64,000 nucleotides of DNA from Campanula takesimana (GCA_026119855.1 JAOWBW010000305.1:124001-188000), one strand, 5' to 3'; counted from the stretch's first letter, positions 22,711 through 33,983 are shown. The notes: generated by a model from the letters alone, not told the origin. Translations and numbers: made by a program.

Positions 22711-24228
22711 TGCTTGCTATGACTCTTCCAGATCGAGTTAGCATGTTGACGTTCCTGTTTTGCTTCTTCCTATTTTTTAATACTTCCCTCATTACCTCAT
22801 CATAAGTCACAACGTAGCAATAATTGTCAAATTATTCATAACATTGGAGCCCTCACTCAAAATGGTAATTGAATGAGTGGTCTCCTTAAACTCTCCTAAC
22901 TCTATTACATTGACATCACCCCTACTAGGAACTATGAATTTCAACTTGTCTATGAGATCTTGGATGATGTTACGGAGGACGAAGCATTCCTCGGTGAGGT
23001 GGCCACTATGTTGGTGGTAGCCACAATACTTGTAATGGGCATGGTTGGCGCTGACCGCCTTGGGTTGGTACCCTTGTAGAGGTGTGATTTGCCCCTTTTC
23101 TTTGAGAACTTCAAAGGCCTCGGTGTGAGTCATGCCTTGGAGAGGAGTGTAGACACGATCATTTTAAGGTCTCTTACCTTATGGTGGAGGAACCTTTTTG
23201 TAATTCCCCTTGTCAGTTGTGATGGCATTGACTGAAGCCTCTTTTATTGAGTTAGAGGCGGCCTTGTATCAGAATCTAGGAGAACTTTTCTTGATCTCTT
23301 TGAGCAAGTCATCCATTCAGACCCCTGCCTCATACATTTGAGAAAAATCTGCATAGCAAGCCCCACTTAGGTCTGTGCGGAGATCAATCTTTAGACACTT
23401 GAGGAAGATGTCCATTTGCTCCTTGGTGTTAGGCCTCTCGACAATTTCAGCAAGTTTGTCATTCCACCTTCTTGTGAAGTCAATAAAGGACTCATTGTCC
23501 CTTTTGGTGGTGTTCTCAAGCTCTTTCTTGGTTGGATGATGAGTGGTGTTGCCTTGGTATTGACTTTTGAAGGCATGCATGGTGGCGTCCCAATCAAGAC
23601 AGACTGTGAGCGGAAGAGTTGCATACCAATCTTTTGCCGCCCCTCGAGAGTAAGAGGGAAGCATTGTGCCATCACCTTGGGAGAGACCTTTTTCGGAACC
23701 ATAGCCCATATGTAAGTCTCGATGTGAGCCATGGGACAAGAGTTGCCTTTAAACTTGCTGATATCGGGCATCTTAAACTTGTTGGGGAGAGCGGCCATTG
23801 TGCTCATGAGAATGGATGACTGATAAAGGCTTGTGTCGGAGACTTTCCCCATGTTGAGACCGTTGAAACATTGATCTATGTAAGCCATAATTGAATCAAC
23901 CATCTTGTGATCTTTGTTGTCGATGCTTGGCTCTCCCATTTTCTTGGTATGGGAACTAACATAAGGGTTTTCAAATAAACCCTTGGTCCACTCAGATTCT
24001 TCATTGTCTTCCTTTCCTTTACCACTTGAAAGCTTGGTGAGCTTGGCCTTCATTTGGTCCATCTCGGATTCATGAGCCTCCCATTGATTGTCGAGATTGG
24101 ATTGCCAAAGATCATCTTTGCTTTGGGATTCTTTGTTGAGAGTGGAGATTTTCTCTTGGAGCATTTTAACCATAGCTGATAGTTGCTCAAGAGACATGGT
24201 GTTGTTGCTGTTGGAGTCACCGGCCATC
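22711..24228 (-). pseudogene. gag: Tat-F gag and start of the gag-pol linker
   Basis: The ATG at 24228 begins MAGDSNSNN. The N-terminal third is coiled-coil-like; the middle has the retrotransposon-gag core (AKDWYATLPLTVCLDWDAT, DNESFIDFTRRWNDKLAEIV). A zinc-knuckle-like motif CGYHQHSGHLTEEC lies near 22985-23030. A one-base loss near 23640 and several stops (about 23315-23170) break the frame. The end reaches NVNMLTRSGRV, a linker motif common in Tat polyproteins, just before LARD-1. Gag packages the RNA and pairs with pol at 10176-14786. Confidence 0.85.
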
Positions 24229-25513
24229 GATGTTGTCGGAGCTGTTGGAGTGATCAATTCACGAACTAGCTGGTTTGCTGAATCTCGGTAGATGTGGTAA
24301 GTACCAATTGGACCTAAATTGAAGAAGAGGCCCTTGTCAGTCTTGAGTAATACATTCGGTCCATGAAGAGGCTTAGAACAGACAATGGGCACACAACTCA
24401 AACCACATAAAGAAAAAGACTCTTTTGTTTTCATAAGTCGGAGGGACGGAGTCCCTTTTGGGGTTTCTAAGAAAATATTAGAATCATCACACTAGTATAT
24501 AGACCTTCTCGCGGTCCCATATACTCATCGGATTCCACCACGTTTGTGATACCAACATGTGTCGGGATTAAACTAAATTAATGTAGTAAAGCATACATGC
24601 GGGGACGAATTTTTATTTTCGTCCATAATAACCACTTGGGGACGGAGTTTTATTTCGCCCATAATAACCACTTGTTTCTCTTGGAAACGGCATGTATGAT
24701 TTGAAGACATTAGCTTAGGGAAATCTCGGCACATGAAAACCGACTTAGTCACGGAGTGTTAGACCTTAACTAGAATTGTGTTGGCTTGTGCTCAGCTAAA
24801 GAGAGGCTTAAAGGTCACCCCCAGCATGTAGTCATGAACTACGCCACGGGCTAAGGTTTACCGCTTCGAGAGAATCAAGGTCGGGTGGAGCTTGAAACTC
24901 TCTACGACGGGCCTCGACGGGTTTGGGGTTATGAAATTTGTGCACGTAGTGTGAGGTCCAACATGTGACAAAACATTTTTTTACTTTTTTTTTTTAACAA
25001 AAGAAAAGCAAATAAGCACATAATTTATAACTCTCGAATAACCCGTGTGACCGATAAAAAACACAAAATAAAACAGTCAAATGGTCCGAATCAGTCCTTG
25101 ATGCAGGCAACTGTGCCCACACACCATTATTCTGTTCTGTTCTGGAAACTGTTCCTGTTCTGGAAAACCACCCAGAAGCGCGCCCCTCTGGCCTATGTTG
25201 TGGGATGCGCGCGCATGGCTCAGAGTCTCTGGGAGGAGCCCGCTTCTGGGTAAACCTGTCAGACTTTCAGAGACTTTGGACTCAGGGGATTGCCCTGGTC
25301 CTGAATGTCTAATGGAACCCCTGCAAAGATGATTAGTGTATAAAAAGGAAGAAGAATAGGAAGAATATTGAGAAGCGGTCGATTCTGGTCTCTGATGTGG
25401 GATGCGCGCGCCTTAGGCCAAGTAGGCCAGAGGCGTATGCTTCCCCCATCAGGAACAAGAATGCCCAGAAAATTGTAGACTTTGAACAGAAATGCAAGTT
25501 TAACCCTCAAACG
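24229..25513 (-). other. Tat-F leader
   Basis: Untranslated leader, colinear with Tat-D and Tat-E. The frame of gag stays open about 60 codons upstream of the MAGD start. Two CpG-rich clusters (about 25170-25250 and 25398-25445) sit near the primer site. No separate gene is seen. Confidence 0.65.
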
Positions 25514-25531
25514 TCCCCAGCGGAGTCACCA
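25514..25531 (-). other. Primer binding site of Tat-F (tRNA-Arg type)
   Basis: Minus strand TGGTGACTCCGCTGGGGA, one C-to-T change from the Tat-D site. It is followed on the plus side by only ten bases of the Tat-F LTR end. Confidence 0.8.
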
Positions 25532-25532
25532 C

Positions 25533-25542
25533 TGTAGATACC
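25533..25542 (-). mobile_element. Last 10 bp of the Tat-F 5' LTR
   Basis: Minus strand GGTATCTACA is the end of a TGTAGACACC-type LTR. It is cut by the Tat-C 3' LTR. GGTAT would be the Tat-C target duplication; the partner is not seen. Confidence 0.7.
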
Positions 25543-25837
25543 TGTGAATACCCCTTTCCGAATGCAGGCGACACACTGGAAGTCTTTATTTTTATTTATC
25601 TTATTTTATCTTTTCTATGTGATTAGGATATTCAAGTTGGCATTTAACCTTAGTAAGAGTCACCACGTTGTTTTTATCGAGCTAAAACATTGAGAAAAGC
25701 TAATAGAGAGGGTTTGGGGTCAAGTTACGAGAAGAGAAGAATATCAAGTTATCACTCCTATCGCCCGATAGATCGGACTTACTATCATGATGAATGTGTT
25801 AGTAGTGTGTTAGTGATTGAGACCGGATCCGAAGATT

Positions 25838-25881
25838 GCCTACGTTCCTCTCATGATGAGAAGCTCAGGTCGACGTAGTTC
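25838..25881 (-). promoter_or_regulatory. CTACG/CGTAG hairpin in the Tat-C LTR
   Basis: TGCCTACGTTCCTCTC and GACGTAGTTCG enclose a GAGAAGCTCAGG arm. The outer CTACGT/ACGTAG and inner CTCTC/GAGA pairings are visible. Confidence 0.6.
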
Positions 25882-26511
25882 GAACATAATCAGAATAGAG
25901 AGAAGAAGCGGGATCATGCATAATGAAGGGGGAGGAGAAAGAATCATACAAGATGATCACATCCTAGAACCATGATTATACTATTGATAAGATCAATGTG
26001 TAGTCATCATATTCATCATGGGAGAGTTATTGATCATGGGAGTAATTACCTAAAGTTTAGGGTTTAGAAGTAGTTCCTAGATCTCGTGGATCATCATCGG
26101 CTTTGCAATATGAATAGGGATTAAAACATTAGATTTAACATGTTACGCGTGATAAGTAGCAAATCTAGCATAATAATAAGAACATCATGAACATATATGA
26201 AGTAAACACATAAGCATGAACATCGTTACCCTAGTCATAGAGCATTTTATGAATTCTAGTAATAACATGAAGAACACGTTATGAATCATATGAATATAGG
26301 TGTATAAACATAATGAAACTAGCATAAATCAGATCTAAACTAAGAAAACATGTAGAATTCTCACCAATCTTGACAAGAACGAAGTCGAATCTCTAGAGCG
26401 GATTCGCCGGACCTTCGGAATTGCTAGAAAGGCTTAGAGAGAGTTCTGTCTGCAGTTTAGACTGTAGAACTCGGGGGAGAGAATTGTGTCAAAATTATAA
26501 ACTGAGGTCAC

Positions 26512-26578
26512 CTATTTATAGGATTTCTGACTTGGAGGAAGTGGCCGCCCGGCCCAACCTACACTGGCCGCCTGGCCA
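26512..26578 (-). promoter_or_regulatory. Tat-C LTR core promoter: palindrome pair plus TATA
   Basis: Two TGGCC-N-GGCCA units (26542-26556 and 26565-26578) lie about 20 bp upstream, on the minus strand, of CTATAAATAG (26512-26521). The paired palindrome is the same type as in the PMD-2 and PMD-3 promoters of this element. Confidence 0.65.
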
Positions 26579-26791
26579 AACCAAGTGTTTGGCTCGGTTT
26601 CCAATGCTCTGATCAGCTTGGACTCTGGAGATAACATCTATCTTTGCAGCTCATCCGATTAGGTCGTCAATATCTTCTTATCTAGGCTTTTCGGGAAATC
26701 CTGGATAACTCCTGTGCAGCTCGTAAATACTTGGGAGGTCCCTGTGAGTTCTAGAATGCCTAATAACTCATTTTCAGGTTGGGTACTAACA

Positions 26792-26808
26792 GTAGCCCCT
26801 CGGTGACG
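26792..26808 (-). other. Tat-C polypurine tract
   Basis: Minus strand CACCGAGGGGCTAC ends at the LTR. The same CACCGAGGGGCT core precedes the Tat-B LTR, and a close variant precedes the Tat-C2 LTR. Confidence 0.75.
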
Positions 26809-27081
26809 CTTCTTGGAAGGCATGGAGGGTCGTCGATTAAGAAAAGGAACCGATCTAAAACATGAGTTCCAAATCGAGAGAGGAGTGTGAAAGAAGGTGA
26901 CCAGGTTGGTCGAGTGCCTGAACATTTGTCCGGCTACCTACGTATCCAAATGGAATTAGGCCAATTATAGTTCGAGAATATGAGGAAGAAAGAAACGAGA
27001 CATCGTCTTTTTGCTGGGGATAGACAAAGATTCGTTAAGCAATAAAGTCACGTGGACCCTACTGGGGAGAAAAAAAAAATG
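26809..27081 (-). other. Tat-C subterminal region with degenerate hairpin
   Basis: Non-coding. A weak CTACG hairpin copy is at 26934-26976 (CTACCTACGTATCC ... TATAGTTCGAG). The region is colinear with 45326-45600 in Tat-C2. Confidence 0.5.
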
Positions 27082-27297
27082 AAACATCGTAGAGCAATAA
27101 AGTCGTTGCTGATGGACTTTACAGAAACGAATCATCGTAGATCAATAAAGTCATTGCAGATGGACTTTATTGGGGAAATAGGTGAAAAAAGGAAGAAACG
27201 AAACATCGTAGAGCAATAAAGTCATTGCAGATGGACTTTATAGAGACGAATCATCGTAGAACAATAAAGTCGTTGTAGATGGACTTTATTGGGGAAA
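27082..27297 (+). repeat. Tandem repeat in the Tat-C 3' region
   Basis: Four copies of a roughly 50-60 bp unit containing CGTAGAGCAATAAAGTC and GCAGATGGACTTTA. One and a half diverged copies exist in Tat-C2 near 45550-45680. Confidence 0.75.
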
Positions 27298-27880
27298 GAG
27301 GAGAGGTCATACGCACGGTTCGACAAGAAGTTTAAAGAATCGAGAACAAAAAGAGGGATGAATTCTAACTTCCTATAGAGCGCACGTAATCGCATAATTT
27401 CTCAGTAAGGTATGGTACTTTGAGAGGTGTAGTCCTCAATATCGCAGAATCCGGTAACTGGTAACGCCGATTGTCTAGAGCTCGCACGGGTTACGCCTAT
27501 AACTTTCTCAACATGAAGGGTTTATAGATGCATCCCACCTCCAATTATAATCTTTTAGGTTTACAGAGTTTCCGACCTCCAATTATAAATTGATTTAGTT
27601 ATTTATGGATTTTACGATGGTTTCCTTAATCCGCCTTCGGGTTTATGGATGTTTCCTACCTCCAATCATAATTTTAGGGTTTAAGGACGTTCCCAGCCTT
27701 TAATTATAGATTGTTTTGGTATTTTACGTGGTCTTCCATACCAGATTTGGTTAATTTACACGGTCTTCCAGATTGTTTTCATTAAGCTTGGTAATTTACG
27801 CGGTCTTCCGGACTGGATTTCATTAATTTTGGATTAAAAATAAGCTGAGGGGCTAAATTGTAAAAAAATTTGCCTGGGGA
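27298..27880 (+). repeat. Degenerate repeats upstream of PMD-2
   Basis: Short diverged units around TTTCCGACCTCCAATTATA and GGTCTTCC recur between about 27500 and 27840. They are related to the array at 45800-46480 in Tat-C2. No coding potential is recognised. Confidence 0.5.
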
Positions 27881-27885
27881 ATAAC

Positions 27886-28004
27886 TGGCCCCGTGGCCAG
27901 TCCTTCTGATTGGCTGGACCTTGTTGACGAGAATCACTTGTGGGCGCGCGAGATGGAGGGCTGAGATCGTGCCACGTCGCCTGGAGACACTGGCCGCGTG
28001 GCTA
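27886..28004 (+). promoter_or_regulatory. PMD-2 promoter palindromes
   Basis: TGGCCCCGTGGCCA (27886-27899) and TGGCCGCGTGGCTA (27991-28004) lie upstream of the PMD-2 start at 28130. They are the same TGGCC-N4-GGCCA type as in the Tat-C and Tat-A LTRs. The pair spacing is longer (105 bp). Confidence 0.55.
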
Positions 28005-28129
28005 GTCCCTTCGTTAGACAGACCCTACAAACAGCCGCTGGCTGTTGATTTCATCTTCACTTTCTTCATATTCTTGCCGGGGAAAGAGAGAAAAAGAGAG
28101 ATTTTTTGAGATATTTTGCTATTATTGAG

Positions 28130-30385
28130 ATGGATTTTCAATATCTTTTCGGTGCGGATCAACCTTACGAGCAGGGTGAAGGTGCGGGACCACAAGGGGG
28201 AGGTGCGGGGCAACCTCAAAAAGAGCAGCATCAACAACGGGCGAGGATGGCTTCTCGAAACTTCCGTCCCGATGAGTGGCATTTTACGATGGGACAACAC
28301 TTCGACTTGTATGTGGGCACTGACAAGCATTGGTCTGGCGGGAGACTGATGGAGACGAAGGAGGTAACGATCTCGCTTTTTTATTGCTTTTGGGTATTTT
28401 AAGTCTTTTATTTCATACTCGTTGTATTACTCTGAGACAGTGTTAAATTAAATTAATCATTCGTGATTATTTAATTTTCTGAGATTGTCGATTAATTTTT
28501 GGGGATGATGAAATATATGCGTGAGTAGATAAAATAAAGCATGCATTTATACTTCAATTATAGAACAAAATTTATATTGCTAGTTGGGTAACGTACCTTT
28601 GCTGTGTTTACCTGCAGAGAATGAAATCTCGCGGGTCCACGAGGCCGGTGCCAGAGATTTGGCAGAGATTGTCGCCGGCTGGTGCGGTGAGGGACAGGAT
28701 CAGGGCCCTTGGTTTTGGTCCATTTTTTGATGCGGTATAGGCCGTGGAGGGGACCTAGATGGTGATGGGTCTGGTTAAGGTGATGAGGGAGTATTGGTGG
28801 GATACTATCCACACATTCCATTTCAGTTGGGGAGAGGTGACCATTACTCCCACCGACTTCGCTGCTATTATAGAGCTCATGTTTACGGATGTGGAGCTAC
28901 CTTTTGACGAGTCTTTGTCTGCGGACCCACACCGTCAACTGGAGTTGATAGGGATGCCGTTGGACAAAGGTGTGAAGGGGAATGGCTTTGAGGCGGGTCA
29001 TCTGAGGACCTTGGTTGACGAGGCTATCCGGGACTTTGTCGAGGGCATCAGTGACACTGATTGTCTGGTGCGGGCTATCCTGTGGTACAGCTTGTCACAG
29101 ATATTGTTCCCGAGTACGGGGACATTTTGTAGGTTTTCTCTGTTGGGTGCTCTAGCTGATCTGGAGCGGGCGAGTTAGGTTTCTTGGGGCGGAGCCGGGC
29201 TGGCAGAGATGTACAGGGCCCTAGATGTTTGCTCGAGGTCCAGTACCTCATCTTTTGATTGCTTTCAGTTTGATTTTGAGGTATGTCTAACTCTCTTGTT
29301 ATTCCATGTCCGTCTTTTGTTAGAACTGTATAGACTGAAATACTGCCATTTCCACAGGTGTGGGTCTACGAGCTGTTCCACATTGCTTCCTTTAGCGTGC
29401 ACGGGGTCATGGAGGTCCCGGTTATGAGGTTTTGGGCAAAGAGGAACCGGTTGGAGGGCCGCAGCAAGGCCAGAAAGACTCCCGATATGGGGATTTTTAC
29501 CTTGAGGTTGAGTTGTCAGCTGCATGAGGACTTCCAGTCCTTCCCTTGGTTGGATCTTGTTCTGCAGGGGTCGGTCTGGCTTAGGATTTCCCTGCTTCCC
29601 GATGCTTCTTGAAGGGGCTGACTGGGAATGCCATGTACCTTGGCGAGAGATTCTGCAGGCAGCATAGCAGGCATCCTGCGGTATAGGCCCCGCTTGAGCC
29701 ACCGAGGAATATGCTGTATCCGGCTAGGCTGAGGACGAGTGGTGACTACCGAGCCAGGACTCCGGACCATTTATACCAGAATGGGGCTGACTATGAGTGG
29801 TTTGTGGAGCACGTGGTGAGTCCACAAGTATTGGCGAGGAGGCAGGCTGGTGCCTATCCGGCTAGCTCGAGTAGAGGGGCTAGATACGGTATGAATATGC
29901 CACGGTTCTCGGACAGTATTCGGATGCAGCAGGGCGGTGTTGAGGTGGATTTCGATCTGACTCTAACTGAGGCTGATGAGGTTACTGAGGCCCAGCTTCC
30001 TCTGCTTGGAGCTGCGATATGATACCCTTTGCTTATCATTTCTGTCTTGCACACACATACTTTAGACTTGTATCTGAATTGTGCTTATCTGTCCCAGGTG
30101 ACTCGGGAGGCCTATATCCGCTCTGTCCGTCGGGGCAACATTTTTTAGTGGTTATTCAGGAGCTTGGCTGCCGCTTGAACTTTCCGTCAGAAGGATGTGG
30201 TGGTGCCGCCGCGCAGAGAGAGAACACCTACAGAGGCTACTTCCTCATCCCGTGCCCACTGGAGGTCTGTCAGAGGTAGAGGCTCAGGAGTCGGTGGATC
30301 CCACTATGTGCGGCAGTGGGGCCATGATGATGATAGTGATGATGAGGAGGAGGATGTTGAAATCAAGGATTCCGATTGGGACTAG
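28130..30385 (+). pseudogene. PMD-2: type I plant mobile domain protein (antisense in Tat-C)
   Basis: A four-exon gene antisense to its host element: about 28130-28363, 28618-29280, 29358 to about 30020, and 30098-30385. Donors GAG-GTAACG and GAG-GTATGT and acceptors CTGCAG, CCACAG and CCCAG are visible; the third donor looks mutated. The exon pattern matches PMD-4. The PMD core reads HTFHFSWGEVTITPTDFAAI; the C-terminus is basic then strongly acidic (HDDDSDDEEEDVEIKDSDWD). Two TAG stops at about 28738 and 28758, and a frameshift near 29600, make it a pseudogene. The family is linked to transcriptional and transposon silencing control in Arabidopsis (MAIN, MAIL1). The role of this copy is unknown. 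Confidence 0.8.
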
Positions 30386-30681
30386 GCGTAGTCCTTATTC
30401 CTGCATTTGTTAGTGGGAGAGAGAGAAAGAACAAACACATACATTTATGTACAATATTTTTATTTGATTTTGTATGTAATTAATTAGTATTTTATTTACA
30501 TGTCTTTACATTTAGTACAATGCATGAGCCCTAGGGGTAAAACGGGGATTACACACTATCAGGCAGTTACACCCTCTTTGTCGGACCTCTTTTGTGATTC
30601 GGGACCTTTAAAACATCAGAGATGGGTATATTCTGGCGTTTGATGGGGACAGACTTGCAAATCTGTACAGAACGGCTTATG
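30386..30681 (+). other. Intergenic space between PMD-2 and PMD-3
   Basis: AT-rich 3' flank of PMD-2 (TTTATGTACAATATTTTTATTTG) passing into the PMD-3 promoter. No gene is seen. Confidence 0.5.
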
Positions 30682-30724
30682 TGGCCGCGTGTCCAACCCT
30701 GGGGAACGACTGGCCGCGCGACTA
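30682..30724 (+). promoter_or_regulatory. PMD-3 promoter palindromes
   Basis: TGGCCGCGTGTCCA (30682-30695) and TGGCCGCGCGACTA (30711-30724), spaced 29 bp, precede a TATTTAAG box near 30788 and the ATG at 30879. Confidence 0.55.
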
Positions 30725-30878
30725 ATCCCTGGTCTGGCATGATTTTCGTTAGATTTCTCCTTGTACGATCAGGACTTGAACTCCCTACCTTATTTAAGCA
30801 GCAGTTTCGCAGAGGAACGAGGCAGACTGCAGTTTTGCTTCCTTTTGCTCTAGATTTTGATCTTTCCACGCCTTTCTG

Positions 30879-32269
30879 ATGGATAGACACCCTAGGATTT
30901 CTGAGGAGAGATAACGCTACTTCATCAAGAGTTTGAAGATCTAGGTTAGGAGGCTTTCAAAGACTACTCGGGCAACCATTGATAGGAGATTTGGGAGCAA
31001 GTGTCTTTGGTCCCTGTTTTGGGTTAAGTCTGATGAGAACCTGATTCGTACTTCTGCCAAGTTCTGGGATAATGAGAATCATGTCTTCAACTTCTCCTAT
31101 AATGAAATCACCCCAACGTATTAAGACTTTGTGGCTCTCTGTGGTGCGGGAGTGATGGATAGGGTATCCATGCCGCAGTACCAAGTGCCTTCAAAACTTC
31201 GTGTTTCCCAATTGCTGCGGGTTTCTGTTGAAGATGCTAGGGACTTGCTGTTGGATGGTGATGTTGATCTTTGTGGGCTTCCCATCAGGTTTATTAATAG
31301 CACGGTTGAGTCTGACACGGCCTTGTACTGTCTGGCCCTTTGTCTATTCGCCTCGGTACTATTTCCACCTTATGTAGGAGTGGCTACGATGGGTTGTCTT
31401 GACATGGTGGACCAGGCTCGGGCCAATCGCAGTATTTTTCCTTGTTTGTTGGGGGAGACCTTGCACGGTATTAGAGAGTTGGCCTCGGGATCTCGCAAGA
31501 TGACTAGAGGGAGTACCCGACTATTAACCTTGCGGCTGCAGGAGAGATTGCGGGTTTTGGAGGAACCTGTCGGGCCAGTATCACCTTGGGTTTGTCAGAG
31601 TAGGCGACTAAGGCAGCCATTTGCAGGATGGCTCAGTCTGCATGGGTAACATATTTGCCGCAGCTGGGTACGGCTTAGATCAAGTGGATGGTACCTCATT
31701 GGGGGGTTATTAGCGCATGGTGGTCTCAGAGCGATCTTTGCATTATCCGGGTCCCTGCCTTTGATGAGACCACTTATTACTATGCAGTACGGGTGTACCG
31801 TCATTACGGTATTCTGCAGATCATACCTTCTTCATGGGATGAGACTTGTAGTAGGGTTAATACCAGGATACTCCTTATGAATGCCGGGGTTGCAGTGCTC
31901 TTGGAGCGGTGCTGGTCTTATGCTCTCAAGCCTAGCGTTCTCTGTATACAGCAACCTAATGACATACTCATGTCTCGAGAATACTTGGACTGGTACCAGA
32001 CGACCTTGGGGAATATGGGACATACTCTGAGACGACTGAGACGTAGGGTGGTGGTCCTTTATATCTCGATCAGACGCTTGAGGGAGGATGAGAATGTACA
32101 ACGGGAGGTGGAGACCGAGTTGGCTCCGCTAGCACCTACTGAGAGGAAAAGAAAGAGAGAAGGCCCAACGGGGGTGACTCAGTTGAGGAAGGATTTATTT
32201 GAGGATCCTACTAGACAGGCTAGACGCGGACGAAGAGACAAGAAACCGAAGAAGGAAGAGGAGGAGTGA
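30879..32269 (+). pseudogene. PMD-3: type II intronless plant mobile domain protein (antisense in Tat-C)
   Basis: The first ATG downstream of a TATTTAAG box is at 30879. The frame can be followed to 32269 but carries several stops (near 30911, 30940, 31122 and 31647). The PMD-like order is similar to PMD-5: FWDNENHVFNFSYNEITPT, LLGETLHGIRELAS, then a long alpha-helical tail. The C-terminus is rich in Lys/Arg (ERKRKREG, RRGRRDKKPKK), a likely nuclear localisation signal. It has no introns, unlike PMD-2. It lies directly downstream of PMD-2 on the same strand with its own promoter. Similarity to PMD-5 places it as the same gene type in a different element family. Confidence 0.8.
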
Positions 32270-32523
32270 CTCCGAGTATCCAACCACAGCCATTACAGAC
32301 ATATAGTTTAGATTTTAGTTTGTTTTAGTTTCTTTAAATTTCATTGCAGGTTATTTATTCGTAGGTTCTTTCGAGCTTAGACTCATCAAATAAATGTTAA
32401 CGTGTAGTGACTTGCGGAAATAGAGATTTTGCTTTAGTTATAAACAGATTGTTTGCTTTATTTGAATTTGCTCAAACCATATTTGGATTTTTATTTATTT
32501 TTGAGACCGCACCATTGAAGGCT

Positions 32524-32576
32524 GCCTACGTTCCCATTTTACAAGTAGAGCTAAGGGGCTCAGGTCACCGTAGTTC
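32524..32576 (-). promoter_or_regulatory. CTACG/CGTAG hairpin downstream of PMD-3
   Basis: TGCCTACGTTCCCA and ACCGTAGTTC enclose a GGGGCTCAGG arm, about 255 bp beyond the PMD-3 stop. The same placement follows PMD-5 (39567-39620). A 3'-end-forming role for either strand is possible but not shown. Confidence 0.55.
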
Positions 32577-32735
32577 ATTTCTGATTGTAGAAAGGGAAGA
32601 TAGAAGGGGGAAGTAAAGAGAGAATAGTAATAATAATTTATTTTTATTTTTTACAAGGGGACGGCCGTTGTAGAACACTGTTGATTGAGAGTACCACTGA
32701 TGGAGAGTACAATTTGTGGAGAAGGACCATAGTGG
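32577..32735 (-). other. Tat-C spacer between gag stub and PMD cassette
   Basis: AT-rich non-coding sequence. In a complete Tat element pol would lie between gag and this region; here gag runs straight into it. Confidence 0.45.
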
Positions 32736-32900
32736 TCAGTTGTAGCAGCAGCAGAGATTGTAAACCTTGACAGAGAGGAGGCTGTTGTCGTCCGTGTACA
32801 CCCAATCTTCGTTCAGCTTGGTTAAACGACCCGTCTCGATGAGTAGTCCGACCTCTTCTTTCAACTCTTGACAGTCGTCCGTTGTTCGCGCGCGTGCTTG
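32736..32900 (-). pseudogene. gag: Tat-C gag C-terminal stub
   Basis: Minus-strand reading TTDDCQELKEEVGLLIETG corresponds to the end of a Tat Gag zinc knuckle and the helix after it (compare EDCLQLRRKIQSLIDSG in Tat-A). It ends after about 35 more codons at a stop. Upstream it is fused to the Tat-B LTR, so the rest of gag is gone. Confidence 0.6.
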
Positions 32901-33889
32901 TGTTGTTCTTGAGGCAGTCTTTGTCCTTCGGTTTACCTTTTTAATTGAGAGTCGCCACCATGTTGTTGTCAGAACACGGACCGAGAATCTAGATTCGGGG
33001 GTTAAGATATGAATTGGGAAGGTCAAGGAGCACCCAATTCACCCAATCTAGGATTGGTCTTCCTAAGAAATCATCATCATCGTTTCAAAATCATGCAAAA
33101 TGTACACAAAAGGAAAACAAACAAATAAATAATTACTTATTTATTTGTGATGTCGAATCAAGTGCTTGGAGACCATCCCCATGAATTGGAGAGGCTCTAG
33201 GCTGATCCTTTTGATGGAATCACACTACTTTAAAGGCAAAGAAGGAGATGACAAGGTAGAAAACAATGAGTTTTACCTAAGAGTTCTTCAAGAATCCTAT
33301 GGATGGCCTTGACTAAAGGCCTTGAATCTCCAATGAACTTGACTTGAATGGTGTGGTGAGGGTTTGAATTTCGTGGGTGAGGAAGAGGGACTGATTATGG
33401 GAACCTTTTGATGAGATTTGGAGTGGTTCTTGGGTGAATAAGGAGTCTACCCTTTTTCTGGTTCAAGAAGCTCTATATTTATAGGGGTTTTGGACCTAGG
33501 GTTTTGGCCAAGAAGGTAAGTTGTGGTGGGAATCCAAGACTTGATTCTCACAGAGGTATTTTAGGACTCTAGGATCGTCCATTAGGTTTTCCCCGGATTG
33601 CTTAAGTGTTTGCCAAGTAAAGGGGTTAAGATCAACAAGGAAACTGACCAAAAACCCGACTGTCAAGGGGGATGTCTCGTATGAGACATCAATGTCTCGT
33701 ACGAGGCATCTCAGCGCTGGAATTCACTTTTTGCCCTCTGCAGTAGTTTTAATATTCATTTTGGCCCCTGATTAACGGAGTCAGTCAGAAATTTAACGAA
33801 ACATGTCCAACTTATTGAGTTTCGACCCAAATTAAAGGCAAGCACAGAAGTAGTGTGACTATGGATGAACGTCCAAAATGGGGTGTCTA
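32901..33889 (-). mobile_element. Tat-B 3' LTR (TGTAGACACC family), end truncated
   Basis: It starts (minus strand) TGTAGACACCCC directly after a polypurine tract, so it is a 3' LTR. It has tandem 20-bp palindromes (33671-33710), a TATA box (CTATAAATATAG near 33475), a splice donor (33276) and the U5 motif GTGGCGACTCT (about 32948-32960). The expected CTACA-type end is not found. It fuses to gag-like sequence of Tat-C near 32900, so the boundary is approximate. Confidence 0.75.
33671..33710 (-). promoter_or_regulatory. Tandem 20-bp palindromes in the Tat-B LTR
   Basis: GATGTCTCGTATGAGACATC and AATGTCTCGTACGAGGCATC stand back to back. The core TGTCTCGTACGAGACA is a perfect palindrome. The same double unit occurs upstream of PMD-4, upstream of PMD-5 and beyond PMD-5, all within Tat-B. 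Confidence 0.85.
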
Positions 33890-33905
33890 CAGAGCCCCTC
33901 GGTGA
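33890..33905 (-). other. Tat-B polypurine tract
   Basis: Minus strand GTCACCGAGGGGCTC immediately precedes the LTR TG. Confidence 0.75.
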
Positions 33906-33983
33906 CGATACTTATGGATGAAGTACCGTCGTCGATAGAAAAGACGCCATTTTGAACTAGGGGTATGGTCGTGATAAAAACCT

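Larger units (their letters stand above)
25543..26791 (-). mobile_element. Tat-C 3' LTR (TGTTAG family)
   Basis: 1249 bp from TGTTAGTACCC to GTATTCACA on the minus strand, homologous to the Tat-A LTR. It is preceded by a polypurine tract, so it is a 3' LTR. Inside are a palindrome pair (26542-26578), a TATA box (CTATAAATAG, 26512-26521), a splice donor (26364) and the CTACG hairpin (25838-25881). It inserted into the very end of the Tat-F LTR. Confidence 0.88.

Noticed and set aside
27921..28109. Open frame upstream of PMD-2 (about 62 codons)
   Set aside because: It overlaps the PMD-2 promoter region and has no counterpart upstream of PMD-4.
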